A stretch of 21,317 nt of DNA, from IMG/VR virus record IMGVR_UViG_3300030106_002741, positions 38,093 to 59,409 of that record, one strand, 5' to 3'. The stretch comes from a virus. The notes under the pieces were generated by a model. That model was given only the letters and a program-made list of their open reading frames with translations, was not told where the DNA came from and searched no databases. Below are positions 1 through 8,670 of this stretch, one piece after another; positions within the stretch are counted from its first letter, which is position 1, and every line of letters starts with the position of its first letter. Position numbers and translations under genes: made by a program.

Positions 1-252
1 AATAGCTTGTGAAAACTGCCCCATACCAGCTGCTGACGCATCAAACTCAGCAATTGTGTTTAAGTCATCTCGCATATATTTACGAGCGTTCTCATATTGC
101 ATGTAAGCCTGTCTCCTTTTTTGCTCCATAAGTGTGCCAGCCTTCACTATCATATCTGCAGTACCAGCAGTGGTTGCTTGCTGGCTCTGTTGCTGTTGCG
201 CACTAATTTGAGGGTTAAGGCCCTGTGTAAATGTAAATCCTCCGTTAGCCAT
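1..252 (-). CDS. Hypothetical helical Gln-rich protein, probable virion-internal protein (partial, C-terminus beyond window)
   Basis: Only the first 84 codons are visible; the frame stays open to base 1. The protein starts MANGGFTFTQGLNPQISAQQ, followed by a glutamine/serine/threonine-rich stretch and then a charged, probably helical segment (MEQKRRQAYMQYENARKYM). The ATG at 252 shares one base with the TAA stop of the preceding gene (TAATG), so the two are probably translationally coupled. I do not recognise the family. Position directly after the tail genes and another alanine/glutamine-rich helical protein suggests an internal (ejected) virion protein, as is common downstream of tail genes in podoviruses; this is inference only. 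Confidence 0.6.
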   Translation of the reverse strand, partial: MANGGFTFTQGLNPQISAQQQQSQQATTAGTADMIVKAGTLMEQKRRQAYMQYENARKYMRDDLNTIAEFDASAAGMGQFSQAI

Positions 253-1187
253 TATGCTTGGAATTGAGGTTGAGTTAAAAGATCCTTAAGGTATTTAAGA
301 AGTCCTTCTGCATCTCCTTTGTTAATTAATTCTTCCATTCCGTCAGATTGCTCAGGGTTAAACACCAACTCTCCTCCAGTAACCTCCCCTTCTTTTATTC
401 CTGTAGACTCATCTATAATAGCTTTTGGGTTGGTATCATGAGAAAATTCTCCGTTGGTTTTCATACCTTCTCTACCAAAATCTAACTTACCACCATCTTC
501 AACTGTATTATCATCTCCTTTTTCTATTTTTGGATCAAAAAATTGAGAATAAGCAGCAAGTGCTGTTTGGATACCCTCCTGAACAGCTTTAGGTCCTGCC
601 CCCGCTTGAGCTAACATAGCTTGCAGTTGCATCTGTCTACCTGCTTCAGCGCCTTGTGCGCCTCTCATCATTTCCATCTCACTCAACCTAGCCTGCCTGT
701 CTAATCCTGACTGCTCTAGATCTGCTATAGCTTTATCTGCATTTACTTTAGCTTGTAATGCTTGTAGCTCAGCACCTTGAAGATCTTGTTCTATTTTTCT
801 AGCCTGTTCTGGAACCATGCTAGCCATTCTGGCATCTCCACTTTGTATAGCCGAAACTATATCTCCTCTACGCTCTTGCCCTCTAGTTCTTGTTGAATCT
901 ATAAAAGACTCTGCCATTTCTTTGGTGTCAGAAGCTAAATCTCTTTGTCTTTGAGCAACATCATACTTTCCAGAGCGAAGTTGTCTAAGCATAGACTCGT
1001 ACATTTTTTGCCCAGCCTCACTTTGAGTTCTACCTTCAGACTCTAAAACATCTTGGCCAGCCAAATTAGCTCTTTTAGAGGCGATGCCCTGACCCAAACC
1101 AGCAAGAGCAGAAGCAATTTTTGCTTTGCCTTCATCTGTTTTTGCGAATTTTCCTAAATTCTTGACTAAATCTTCTAAAAATGACAT
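252..1187 (-). CDS. Putative internal virion / ejection protein (helical, with GGE-type C-terminal motif)
   Basis: A 311 aa protein that looks almost wholly alpha-helical through residue ~215 (rich in Ala, Gln, Arg, Glu, Met), followed by a Gly/Asp/Thr-rich linker. A C-terminal segment reads VTGGELVFNPEQ and then a short amphipathic helix ending LLKYLKDLL. From memory, VTGGE(Y/F)V-N-P-E-Q-type segments recur near the C-termini of long helical phage virion proteins; the exact function is not known to me. There is no signal peptide or membrane segment. A TACTTTTG promoter-like box ends four bases before the ATG, so the gene may have its own near-leaderless transcript. It overlaps the next gene by one base. 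Role as an internal capsid/ejection protein is inferred from composition and place. Confidence 0.6.
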   Translation of the reverse strand: MSFLEDLVKNLGKFAKTDEGKAKIASALAGLGQGIASKRANLAGQDVLESEGRTQSEAGQKMYESMLRQLRSGKYDVAQRQRDLASDTKEMAESFIDSTRTRGQERRGDIVSAIQSGDARMASMVPEQARKIEQDLQGAELQALQAKVNADKAIADLEQSGLDRQARLSEMEMMRGAQGAEAGRQMQLQAMLAQAGAGPKAVQEGIQTALAAYSQFFDPKIEKGDDNTVEDGGKLDFGREGMKTNGEFSHDTNPKAIIDESTGIKEGEVTGGELVFNPEQSDGMEELINKGDAEGLLKYLKDLLTQPQFQA

Positions 1188-1191
1188 CTTA

Positions 1192-1199
1192 CAAAAGTA
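1192..1199 (-). promoter_or_regulatory. Bacteroidetes-type -7 promoter box TACTTTTG
   Basis: On the minus strand the 20-base gap before the 311 aa gene holds TACTTTTG, matching the Bacteroidetes -7 consensus TAnnTTTG. It is followed by TAAG and then the ATG at 1187. The 4-base spacing to the start codon equals that at the 10308 promoter. No -33 TTG element was identified. It would give an extra transcript for the internal-virion-protein genes. Confidence 0.4.
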
Positions 1200-1207
1200 A
1201 TAAAATA

Positions 1208-2095
1208 TTAGTTATTATGATCTAAATTGGTTGGTGAATATTCGACATTTAAAGCATACACCTCAAAATCGTCACTTCCTAAAGATACAACAGCATCTGC
1301 ATACTGTCCTTTAGGTGAGTCTCCATTGCTGTTAATATAACCTATAAATACTGCATCTCCTTCACTTAAAGACGTGTTAGCACCAGTTATTATTATTCCA
1401 CCTTTATAATAAACAGTACCTGATGAAGGTGTAGTAGCAGCTGCAGCAGCACCGCTAGGATTGTTTTTAAATGAACCGAACTGACTGGTTTTCAATAATT
1501 TAAATTCACTTGCTGTATTCGGTATTGATTCAACAGACTCTAATTTAATATATTTATATCCAGCAGGACCGCCATCGTTTGAATAAAGCTCTTCAGCTTC
1601 TTCTAAAGGTAAATCTTCAGTGTCGTCAAAAAGACCTTGAATAGATTTTACTACCCCCATAAAACTTATATTAGACGCAGTAATTTTTTTATCCTCTCCT
1701 ATATGGCCGTAGATAATACCACCTTTTTGTTTAACAACACCTATTTCTGTTTCTTTAGGTATGTAGTTAGTTCCACCTTTGTTTACTTGAAAAGTGTTTA
1801 AACCTGAAATATTTTCAGGATCGCTACTCTCTATTGAAAAAGACTTAAACTGTTTGTTTGCTGATGGGTTGTCATTAAATGATACGCCTATAACCGAGTC
1901 AGCCTGCAATCCATAAAAATTATTATTATCGCTAGAGCTTTCATCATGTCTCCAAAAAAGTTTACTACTATTTGTGTTTACTAAAGCTGGAGAAGAAACC
2001 ATAAAACTTCTTATCCAACCTATGCAAGAAGATACAAAGGTGTATCTGCTAGTCCATACATTTTTGCTATTACTGAAAGCTATTGTTTTATCCAT
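1208..2095 (-). CDS. Tail protein: separately encoded C-terminal part of the tail stabilization/hub family
   Basis: The 295 aa product begins MDKTIAFSNSKNVWTSRYTF and continues with LFWRHD, NNFYG, FNDNPSANKQFKSFSIE. This order (T-[IL]-x-F ... W-T-S-x-[YF] ... LY/LFxH ... NxFYG ... NxxPSxxKxFxSxxIE) is what I recall from the C-terminal part of large beta-rich tail proteins of crAss-like and other Bacteroidetes podoviruses. There it follows directly after a GGYDP...EYILS segment. Here that upstream segment sits in the preceding 2189 aa gene, five bases away, so the ancestral protein appears split. The rest (residues ~110-295) looks beta-rich, with an Ala-rich GAAAAATTPSSG linker near residue 218. 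The ATG follows the upstream stop by 5 bases in another frame. Function as tail component: likely; the split is inference. Confidence 0.65.
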   Translation of the reverse strand: MDKTIAFSNSKNVWTSRYTFVSSCIGWIRSFMVSSPALVNTNSSKLFWRHDESSSDNNNFYGLQADSVIGVSFNDNPSANKQFKSFSIESSDPENISGLNTFQVNKGGTNYIPKETEIGVVKQKGGIIYGHIGEDKKITASNISFMGVVKSIQGLFDDTEDLPLEEAEELYSNDGGPAGYKYIKLESVESIPNTASEFKLLKTSQFGSFKNNPSGAAAAATTPSSGTVYYKGGIIITGANTSLSEGDAVFIGYINSNGDSPKGQYADAVVSLGSDDFEVYALNVEYSPTNLDHNN

Positions 2096-2100
2096 AGTAT

Positions 2101-5100
2101 TTATATATTAACCTGAACTTTTTCAGTACTATTTTGAAAATCCAAAACAGTACCAAATCGGCTTAAAAAGATTAGTAGGTCTGCCGTTGCAACCACTCCA
2201 TCATAATTAATGTCAGTTTTTATTAACTCTACATCACTACCCATTTTTGAAGGAGATTTAAGTGTAAATAGTAAATCTAGAAGTTCACTTCTACTAATAC
2301 CCTCTGTAGCTAAAACTTCTTCCAGCGTTGAAGAAGCGACTGTGTTTGCATCAATTTGTAACAGATTTGCAATAACGTCTTGCGTTTCTTGACTAATGTA
2401 AAAATCAAATGCTATAGCATCTGCAGTAGGGAAAACACCACCTTCAATTGCTGTTATGTTTTGTCTAATAGTGTCTACAGCATTTCTAAAACCTTGCATA
2501 CCCGCTTCATTAAAAAACGCTGGATTTACTCCAGTAACCCTATCTGCGGTAACTGTAGGGAAATTATATGACATTAGATTACCATCAGAATTATATCCAA
2601 CCGCACCTTGCAATCCAAAACTTTCTCCAACATCAGGATTATCTTGAGAACTGGCAGCAAGTAACCCTTGCCAAGCAGAAAGATGATTAAGCCCGCTTTG
2701 AACTGCATTTGTTATCTCTATATAAGTATTTTCTGTCTCTGGATCTGCAAACCCATACAGTATACTCATTTGATCTAATGTCTCAATAGTACCACTTGGG
2801 TCAAGACTTGAATGCGGAGAATACCTAGCGTCAAGTAAATGAGTTAAAATTGAAGTTAGTGCTACTTTAGCGTGAGATAAACGCTGATTTAAAATACTTA
2901 CTTCTGCTGCTGCTGAGGCTGCTGCTCCAGCTGCACCTGCATCTACTCCTTGCATGAATCCTTGTGCATAGCCATCATTGTATATTGCCTCAGTGTCAAC
3001 AGAAGCTACACCTGCGTTAAAAGCATCTTCGTTATCTGAAGTTATGTCAACCGATGCAGCACCTAAGTTAAAAGCATCTTGGTTGTCTAGTGTAATATCT
3101 ACAGAAGCAACACCTGCTACAAAACCTTCCTGATATGGTGTTTCTACATCTACGGATGCAACACCATCTGCATATCCTGCTGCAAAACCTTCTTCATAAA
3201 CAGTTGGGTTATCTGACGTAATATCTACAGAAGCTACACCTGCAGCAAACCCAGCATCATAATTGTCTAGTTGCTGTGCAGCAGCAAGCTCCGTTTCAAG
3301 ACCAGAAATAATTGAGTTTAAGCTAACGATTTGATCGTTAAGACCTACTATAGTATCAGCATCAGCTAAAGAAGCTGCATTTAAGTTTTCAATCTGCAGT
3401 GTAGCAGTAGCCAATTGAGCTGTTAAACTAGCTACTTCTGATTGAGATAAAGATAAGTTCTCTTGTAGGGTAGCTATTGTTTCAGCGTCTGCTAGCCCAG
3501 CAGCTTCTAAATTTGCTATAGTCTGTGCATCTAGGGCCGCAGCAACAGCAGCAGCATCCAGTTGACTCTGTAATTCGGATATTGTTTCAGTATCGATTCC
3601 AGCTTGTTCTAATAAACCTGTTATTTGATCCTGAGCATCATTTAAGTTTATATTAGCTGTATTTAACTCAGAAGTTAACTCTACAACTTGATCGTTTAGC
3701 TGGGTGATAAGTTCATTGTTACTTACGTTAGCCTCAACAAGAGCGTCATAATTGCCTTGTAAAACATTCAAGTCGTTTTGCAAATTATTAAAGTCACCCT
3801 GTAATCCTGTAAAATCAGCTTCTAAGCCATCTATATAATCTTTTATGTCTTGAGGAGTGTTTACAGTTGTTCCGTCAATAGCTGGCTGTATAGTGTTAAT
3901 AAAATCTAAAAGAAAATTAGACTCTAAAAGAGCGACAGCATCTTCAAGGTTGCTTGCTAAAGGAGTGTATATATCGCTGTAGCTTACAACCTCATCAGCA
4001 TCAAAAACCCCACTACTGTCAGAGTCTAAACCTACTAAATAATCTAATTCGTTAGTACCTGTAAATCCATCATAAAACTCTTCTAAAGAGCTTGGTAGGC
4101 TTTCTTTCTTAAATACGTTGTTTCCTGCTGGGGCCTGTAATGTAACTAATGTGTGTAGTACATTATATAACTGCTGCTCTAAAGAGTTTATTGTGGTTGT
4201 ATCTTGAATTACAGATCCACCTCCAGCTACATCGCCCTGTCCAGATGGTTCCACATAAGTAATAGCAGGCTGATTGTAAACACTAAGTATAAACTCGTCT
4301 TTTATCGGGTCATAACCGCCAACAACTTTTACTTTACCTTCAGCTTGTTCTGCATCAGCAAATAACTTCCTAAAGAAAGACTTCATGCCGCTTTCAGAAA
4401 TAACAGCTATCCCTGTAGAAGGGTTAAACTTATAAACCTCTCTACTACCCTTACTAGCAAAGTAAATGTTAGAACCGATAACGCAAACAGACTCTGGATT
4501 ATCGTCACACCCATATTCACCAGCGTAGTATCTTTCTGTACCCAAGACCATTGAAGCGGATATAAGAGACTCTTGATTAGAGGCTGTCGTAATTAAGTTT
4601 CTGTTTACTGGAACTGAGCTACACCTGCTAGACTGAATGACAAAAATAGAATCCTGCTGGTTTACTAAATAATTTATATTACCATACTCAGCTGGCATAT
4701 CCTTAAACTGAAGTTTAGCTGGGTTAAATGACGTTAAAGTAAACGTCGATGAAGCTGGATTGTTTTTATCTGAATACGTTATAGAAGCAGATCTTACTAC
4801 CTCTTGTGCGTTAGGATTGATGATTTTTATTTTTCCTTTACCTGTAACATCAGCATTTCTTACAGTATCATTAAACGCTTCCGTCTCTAAAGAATACGCT
4901 TGGAAGTTCGATTCTGAACCGTTTCCACCAGCGCTAATAGTATTTCCAATAAGACTTTCAAATATACCCGCATTAAAGTTAGGCATATTAACAGGAACCT
5001 TTCTCCACCATACATCTCCTTCAGTAAGAAGTATTGGAGTTCCTAGGTGGAATGAGCTATCCGCATCAAACACATTTGATGTTTCGTAAAAAACTTGGTT

Positions 5101-8100
5101 TTCTTCTGCTACTGAGTCTGCTGGATTAAATATTTCGACTATACATCTCTTACCCCAATTGTGAGATTGTGAGTTTATTTGGTTTTCACCAATTCTTATA
5201 TCTTCAAATGCAAATCCTAATGCGTTAGGGTTGTTTTTTAAGATAACAAAATACCCTTGTTTAGCAGGGTGAGGAGCTTCGTTATCAAAATCAGCAAAAT
5301 ACAAAGGATTGTCTGTACCCCCACCTAAAAACGTTGCGTCTAAAACCTCAAAATCATGCTGCTCGTTAACAAAAGTTCTTCCTGTTACTGGATCTTCATC
5401 TTCGTAATAAGATATAACTCTTAATATATCTCCCTCTCTGTAAACATATGGATCACCACCATCACTACCCCTACCTCCAAAAGAGTTTTTATAAGAAATA
5501 GGACTACCCAATAAATAATTTAAAGAAACGTATATATTACCATTATCTTCTGACGAATCGTCTGTCGCTATAAATGCAGCATGAGTCGAGTATTGAATAA
5601 ACCTACTAATAGATGTATTTCCTGTATAAACTATTTGGAATGTTTCTGCGTATGCTGGGGGAAGAGAAGTTAAAAGAATTTGCATATCAACTTTCCCGTA
5701 GTTTTGGTTAGGCCTACTGTAATACGGTGGAGATAAAGCTGTCCCTAGCGGGTAAACATCACTGGCTCTACCTCTTGCGTCATAGTAAACAATTCCAAAA
5801 GCATGATTTGCTCCGCTTTTAAACGATCTAAAACCTTCATCTAAAGCAAGTTCAGCATAGAACAGATTATTAAAAACACGAGCCGCTGAGTGAGCAAGAA
5901 ATAGAGAAACTCCATTAAAAGTAAAAACACTTACACCATCTACAATATTTTCACTCGCTGCTTGACCTGTAACAGGTCCACTACCTATAAATGCAATAAA
6001 ATCAGTACCCCTCCATAAAGGCATACCAAAAGTTCTATTATTCACTATAACTCCAAGAGGGCCTATTCCATTAGCAGGAGATCCCAGCCCAAGATTTGCA
6101 GCTTCGTTAAAACCTCCGTTACCTAAATATGCTGAACCTAAATTAGCAACACCTTGTATTTGCGGGGCTGGAGTCAAATTTCCAGATCCACTACCTACAG
6201 GTCCTAAGAAAAACTCATCAGTGTCATATCCATTATCAAATGTGTTAACATTGCCTACTACTGAAGGTCCACCACCAATACCACCCTGCCCATCCATAAG
6301 GCTATATTCCCTATTAACATCTTCATAGAAGGGGAAATCAGGGCTTTCTGTAAAGTTTAAAAATCCATTCCATAAATTAAAAACTTCACCCTCATCAAAA
6401 GCATCTTGAGCGTTATAAGCAGCATTAGATGCAGGTAAATCAGATGCTACTTGTAGAAAAGGTCCTGAAGGTAATGTAGCTTCATTTAAATTACTAGTGG
6501 CAGAATTTCCACTAAATACACCCCAAGGGCTATTTGCAAGATATCTTCTTTTACACGTTAATGTTTCTACGTTAGAAATTTTCTTAACATATAATCCTAT
6601 TCTTCTTCTAAATGTTTCATTGTCACCTTGAACAACTCCAGTACCTTCTCCAGCTACTATACCAGAACCACTAACTGTAAGTTCCCCATTGTACGCTTCG
6701 TCTTTGAAAAATCCTAATTCAACGGTAGCTTTATTTAAAATAAACGCTCCAGCAAGTCTTGCAGTTTCACCCGCTAAATGAGCTTGACCGCACATAGTAA
6801 TAAGTCTTCCGTTTGGAGAACCTTGATTAAAAAGATCCCCATTTGATAACTCTAAGTCATAGCTATAAGTGCTTACAATATCTTGTTCTATAACATCGAA
6901 ATCGTTTTCTAAAACTACCGTAGTATCTAAGGGATCGCCTGTTATTAAGTGTGTTATGTATTCTATTATACCCTCCCTTGTGTTTAAAGCGTTTGCTCTT
7001 ATTTTTAAAGATATAGATATTTCACCGCCCTGAACAATTAAAGGATTAGCTGCGCTAGTTCCATAAGTTATCGAAAGATTCCCGTCATTAGCTTCTGTGT
7101 CAACTACACCAGAAGTATACCAGTTTTTTAACGACCCTTTGTTTTCAATGCCTGTAGGCATTACAGCAGCGTTTGTAACTGTATCTCCTTCATTAGGGTA
7201 AAACCCCCACTTAAATATATTTGTACCCGCATATGTATTGCTATAATCTTCAACTACATCTTCTTCACCAAAATAATCTCCCAACTGAAGATGTTGATGG
7301 TAAGAGTCAGTAGAGTCATATATATGCCAGTTCTGATCTGGAGTAAGGCTAAAAGAAAATGTTATTTGATCACCTATAGCTAAACCGCTTTCTGGTAATT
7401 CAGAAGGGTCTAAAACAAAAGCAGCGTTTTTATTAAAAGTATCCTCTACAGTTTCTAAACTTTCATAAGCGCCATTGGCTGTTAAGTTAGCGCTTAAGCA
7501 TGTTGCTGGGTGGATTTTAATTTCGTAGTTTGTAAAGTCAGGAGACCTTTCTCTTGTAACAGGCGTTATAATAGCACTAGCTTGAACATTGTCAAATCCC
7601 TCTACGTAGTTACCATAAAATAATCTGTTATCTACAATACTCTGAGCTTCAGATCTTTTCGGTAAATTGTCAAACGCCTTTATTTGGTCGTCATTAGATA
7701 CTGCGACATTAATTGTGTCGTTTTTAAAGTCAATCTGAAAACCTCCAGTTGGAGGTGGTGATTGTTCTTTTATTTCAAAAAAAGCCCCATCATTACCTCT
7801 ACGAGCGACAATCTTAACTTTGTCTACTTCTTGAGAAATTTGATCCATAGGAATCGTTACACGACAAACGTTGTGAATGTTTAGATTAGCCGTAGTCAGT
7901 GTAGCCTGAGTGATATAAGACGGAGGTACAGCAATCTCAGAAAAAGTAGACATAGCGCTTACATTTGAATCCTTGTAAACAAGCTGATAAGCAAATTGAA
8001 AACCATTTACATTTTTAAATTCACTGTAAGGCATTGTAGGGTCTTCTACAAAAGTAAATGTAGGGGGCTTTGTAGGCGTCTTAGGGCAGGCTGTAATGAA

Positions 8101-8670
8101 GTCTTGAATGTCAAGTGAACCTGAAACATAATTATTTACTAAAGGGTCGTATATAGCCCTTAAAACGTTTAATTTTCTAGGTTCGTTTTTATTGTCTGTA
8201 AAAAACAATATAGGAGCGTCTTCATATACCGTATCTCCATATGTCTGTTTTTTCTGTATGTAGGTAATATCACCCTTTACAAAACTTTCTGGGTGAAAGT
8301 TAAACTCAGATGTTGTATATACTTTAAATATACTTTCTGGCTGGTGATTAGGTGAAAGATAGTTGGTTGGATCATATGCGTATACTCCGCTTTTATTTAC
8401 AGACGTACAGTAAACAAAAAAGTATATAACGTCATATTTATTATCTATTATTTTACCAAGAACTACCTTATCTGAAGATTCATCAAAAGCTCCAGAACCG
8501 TCACACAAAACGTTACTTTTTACAGGCTTTATAACACCTTCATTTCCTCCATCTTCGCCTCTAACGTCACCCCATATAGAGACGTTAATAGCATCGAACA
8601 TGTCGTCTTTACCCCTAATCTTCGAGTCTGAAGATTGGTTTAGTTTTCTTGGTACTACTTTATTAATCAT
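2101..8670 (-). CDS. Giant tail stabilization/hub-type protein (2189 aa) with coiled coil, repeat and dockerin-like extension
   Basis: The largest gene of the window. Residues 1-32 contain PRKLNQSSD and DAINVSI, a start I associate with podovirus tail stabilization/hub proteins. Residues ~30-1460 are beta-rich. Near residue 1387 it has GCDDNPESV followed by NIYFAS, YKFNPSTGI and SESGMKSFFR, then GGYDPIKDEFILS at 1451, all typical of that family's conserved core. Instead of continuing into the usual W-T-S-x-Y segment, the chain then carries ~720 extra residues. These are an EF-hand loop (DSDSSGVFDADE, 1549-1560), a coiled coil (~1610-1800), ASVDITSDN repeats (1804-1912), an Ala-rich stretch, a helical domain, and a terminus with DINYDGVVATAD (2153-2164) then LLIFLSRFG, a single dockerin-type calcium loop. 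The start overlaps the upstream stop (TAATG). It probably forms the tail tip and projecting receptor-binding or adhesive parts. The tail assignment is fairly firm; domain roles are inferred. Confidence 0.75.
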   Translation of the reverse strand: MINKVVPRKLNQSSDSKIRGKDDMFDAINVSIWGDVRGEDGGNEGVIKPVKSNVLCDGSGAFDESSDKVVLGKIIDNKYDVIYFFVYCTSVNKSGVYAYDPTNYLSPNHQPESIFKVYTTSEFNFHPESFVKGDITYIQKKQTYGDTVYEDAPILFFTDNKNEPRKLNVLRAIYDPLVNNYVSGSLDIQDFITACPKTPTKPPTFTFVEDPTMPYSEFKNVNGFQFAYQLVYKDSNVSAMSTFSEIAVPPSYITQATLTTANLNIHNVCRVTIPMDQISQEVDKVKIVARRGNDGAFFEIKEQSPPPTGGFQIDFKNDTINVAVSNDDQIKAFDNLPKRSEAQSIVDNRLFYGNYVEGFDNVQASAIITPVTRERSPDFTNYEIKIHPATCLSANLTANGAYESLETVEDTFNKNAAFVLDPSELPESGLAIGDQITFSFSLTPDQNWHIYDSTDSYHQHLQLGDYFGEEDVVEDYSNTYAGTNIFKWGFYPNEGDTVTNAAVMPTGIENKGSLKNWYTSGVVDTEANDGNLSITYGTSAANPLIVQGGEISISLKIRANALNTREGIIEYITHLITGDPLDTTVVLENDFDVIEQDIVSTYSYDLELSNGDLFNQGSPNGRLITMCGQAHLAGETARLAGAFILNKATVELGFFKDEAYNGELTVSGSGIVAGEGTGVVQGDNETFRRRIGLYVKKISNVETLTCKRRYLANSPWGVFSGNSATSNLNEATLPSGPFLQVASDLPASNAAYNAQDAFDEGEVFNLWNGFLNFTESPDFPFYEDVNREYSLMDGQGGIGGGPSVVGNVNTFDNGYDTDEFFLGPVGSGSGNLTPAPQIQGVANLGSAYLGNGGFNEAANLGLGSPANGIGPLGVIVNNRTFGMPLWRGTDFIAFIGSGPVTGQAASENIVDGVSVFTFNGVSLFLAHSAARVFNNLFYAELALDEGFRSFKSGANHAFGIVYYDARGRASDVYPLGTALSPPYYSRPNQNYGKVDMQILLTSLPPAYAETFQIVYTGNTSISRFIQYSTHAAFIATDDSSEDNGNIYVSLNYLLGSPISYKNSFGGRGSDGGDPYVYREGDILRVISYYEDEDPVTGRTFVNEQHDFEVLDATFLGGGTDNPLYFADFDNEAPHPAKQGYFVILKNNPNALGFAFEDIRIGENQINSQSHNWGKRCIVEIFNPADSVAEENQVFYETSNVFDADSSFHLGTPILLTEGDVWWRKVPVNMPNFNAGIFESLIGNTISAGGNGSESNFQAYSLETEAFNDTVRNADVTGKGKIKIINPNAQEVVRSASITYSDKNNPASSTFTLTSFNPAKLQFKDMPAEYGNINYLVNQQDSIFVIQSSRCSSVPVNRNLITTASNQESLISASMVLGTERYYAGEYGCDDNPESVCVIGSNIYFASKGSREVYKFNPSTGIAVISESGMKSFFRKLFADAEQAEGKVKVVGGYDPIKDEFILSVYNQPAITYVEPSGQGDVAGGGSVIQDTTTINSLEQQLYNVLHTLVTLQAPAGNNVFKKESLPSSLEEFYDGFTGTNELDYLVGLDSDSSGVFDADEVVSYSDIYTPLASNLEDAVALLESNFLLDFINTIQPAIDGTTVNTPQDIKDYIDGLEADFTGLQGDFNNLQNDLNVLQGNYDALVEANVSNNELITQLNDQVVELTSELNTANINLNDAQDQITGLLEQAGIDTETISELQSQLDAAAVAAALDAQTIANLEAAGLADAETIATLQENLSLSQSEVASLTAQLATATLQIENLNAASLADADTIVGLNDQIVSLNSIISGLETELAAAQQLDNYDAGFAAGVASVDITSDNPTVYEEGFAAGYADGVASVDVETPYQEGFVAGVASVDITLDNQDAFNLGAASVDITSDNEDAFNAGVASVDTEAIYNDGYAQGFMQGVDAGAAGAAASAAAEVSILNQRLSHAKVALTSILTHLLDARYSPHSSLDPSGTIETLDQMSILYGFADPETENTYIEITNAVQSGLNHLSAWQGLLAASSQDNPDVGESFGLQGAVGYNSDGNLMSYNFPTVTADRVTGVNPAFFNEAGMQGFRNAVDTIRQNITAIEGGVFPTADAIAFDFYISQETQDVIANLLQIDANTVASSTLEEVLATEGISRSELLDLLFTLKSPSKMGSDVELIKTDINYDGVVATADLLIFLSRFGTVLDFQNSTEKVQVNI
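2935..3261 (-). repeat. Protein-level tandem repeat, core [AG]-[VA]-ASVD[IV]TSDN, within the giant tail protein
   Basis: Residues 1804-1912 of the 2189 aa protein contain five copies of a unit with core G[VA]ASVD (GVASVDITSDN, GVASVDVETPY, GVASVDITLDN, GAASVDITSDN, GVASVDTEAIY). They are joined by Y/F-x-x-G-[FY]-x-x-G segments, and units run about 17 to 27 residues. The DNA copies are diverged by synonymous and non-synonymous changes, so this is a repeat kept at protein level rather than a fresh DNA duplication. It directly follows the long coiled coil, as a stalk-like extension would. Confidence 0.8.

Noticed and set aside
2095-2110. Programmed frameshift joining the 2189 aa and 295 aa tail proteins
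   Set aside because: No slippery heptamer is visible at the junction and the second gene has its own ATG five bases after the stop.
4959-4966. TATATTTG box inside the giant tail gene
   Set aside because: It is intragenic, far from any start and without a hairpin; one chance match is expected in AT-rich DNA.
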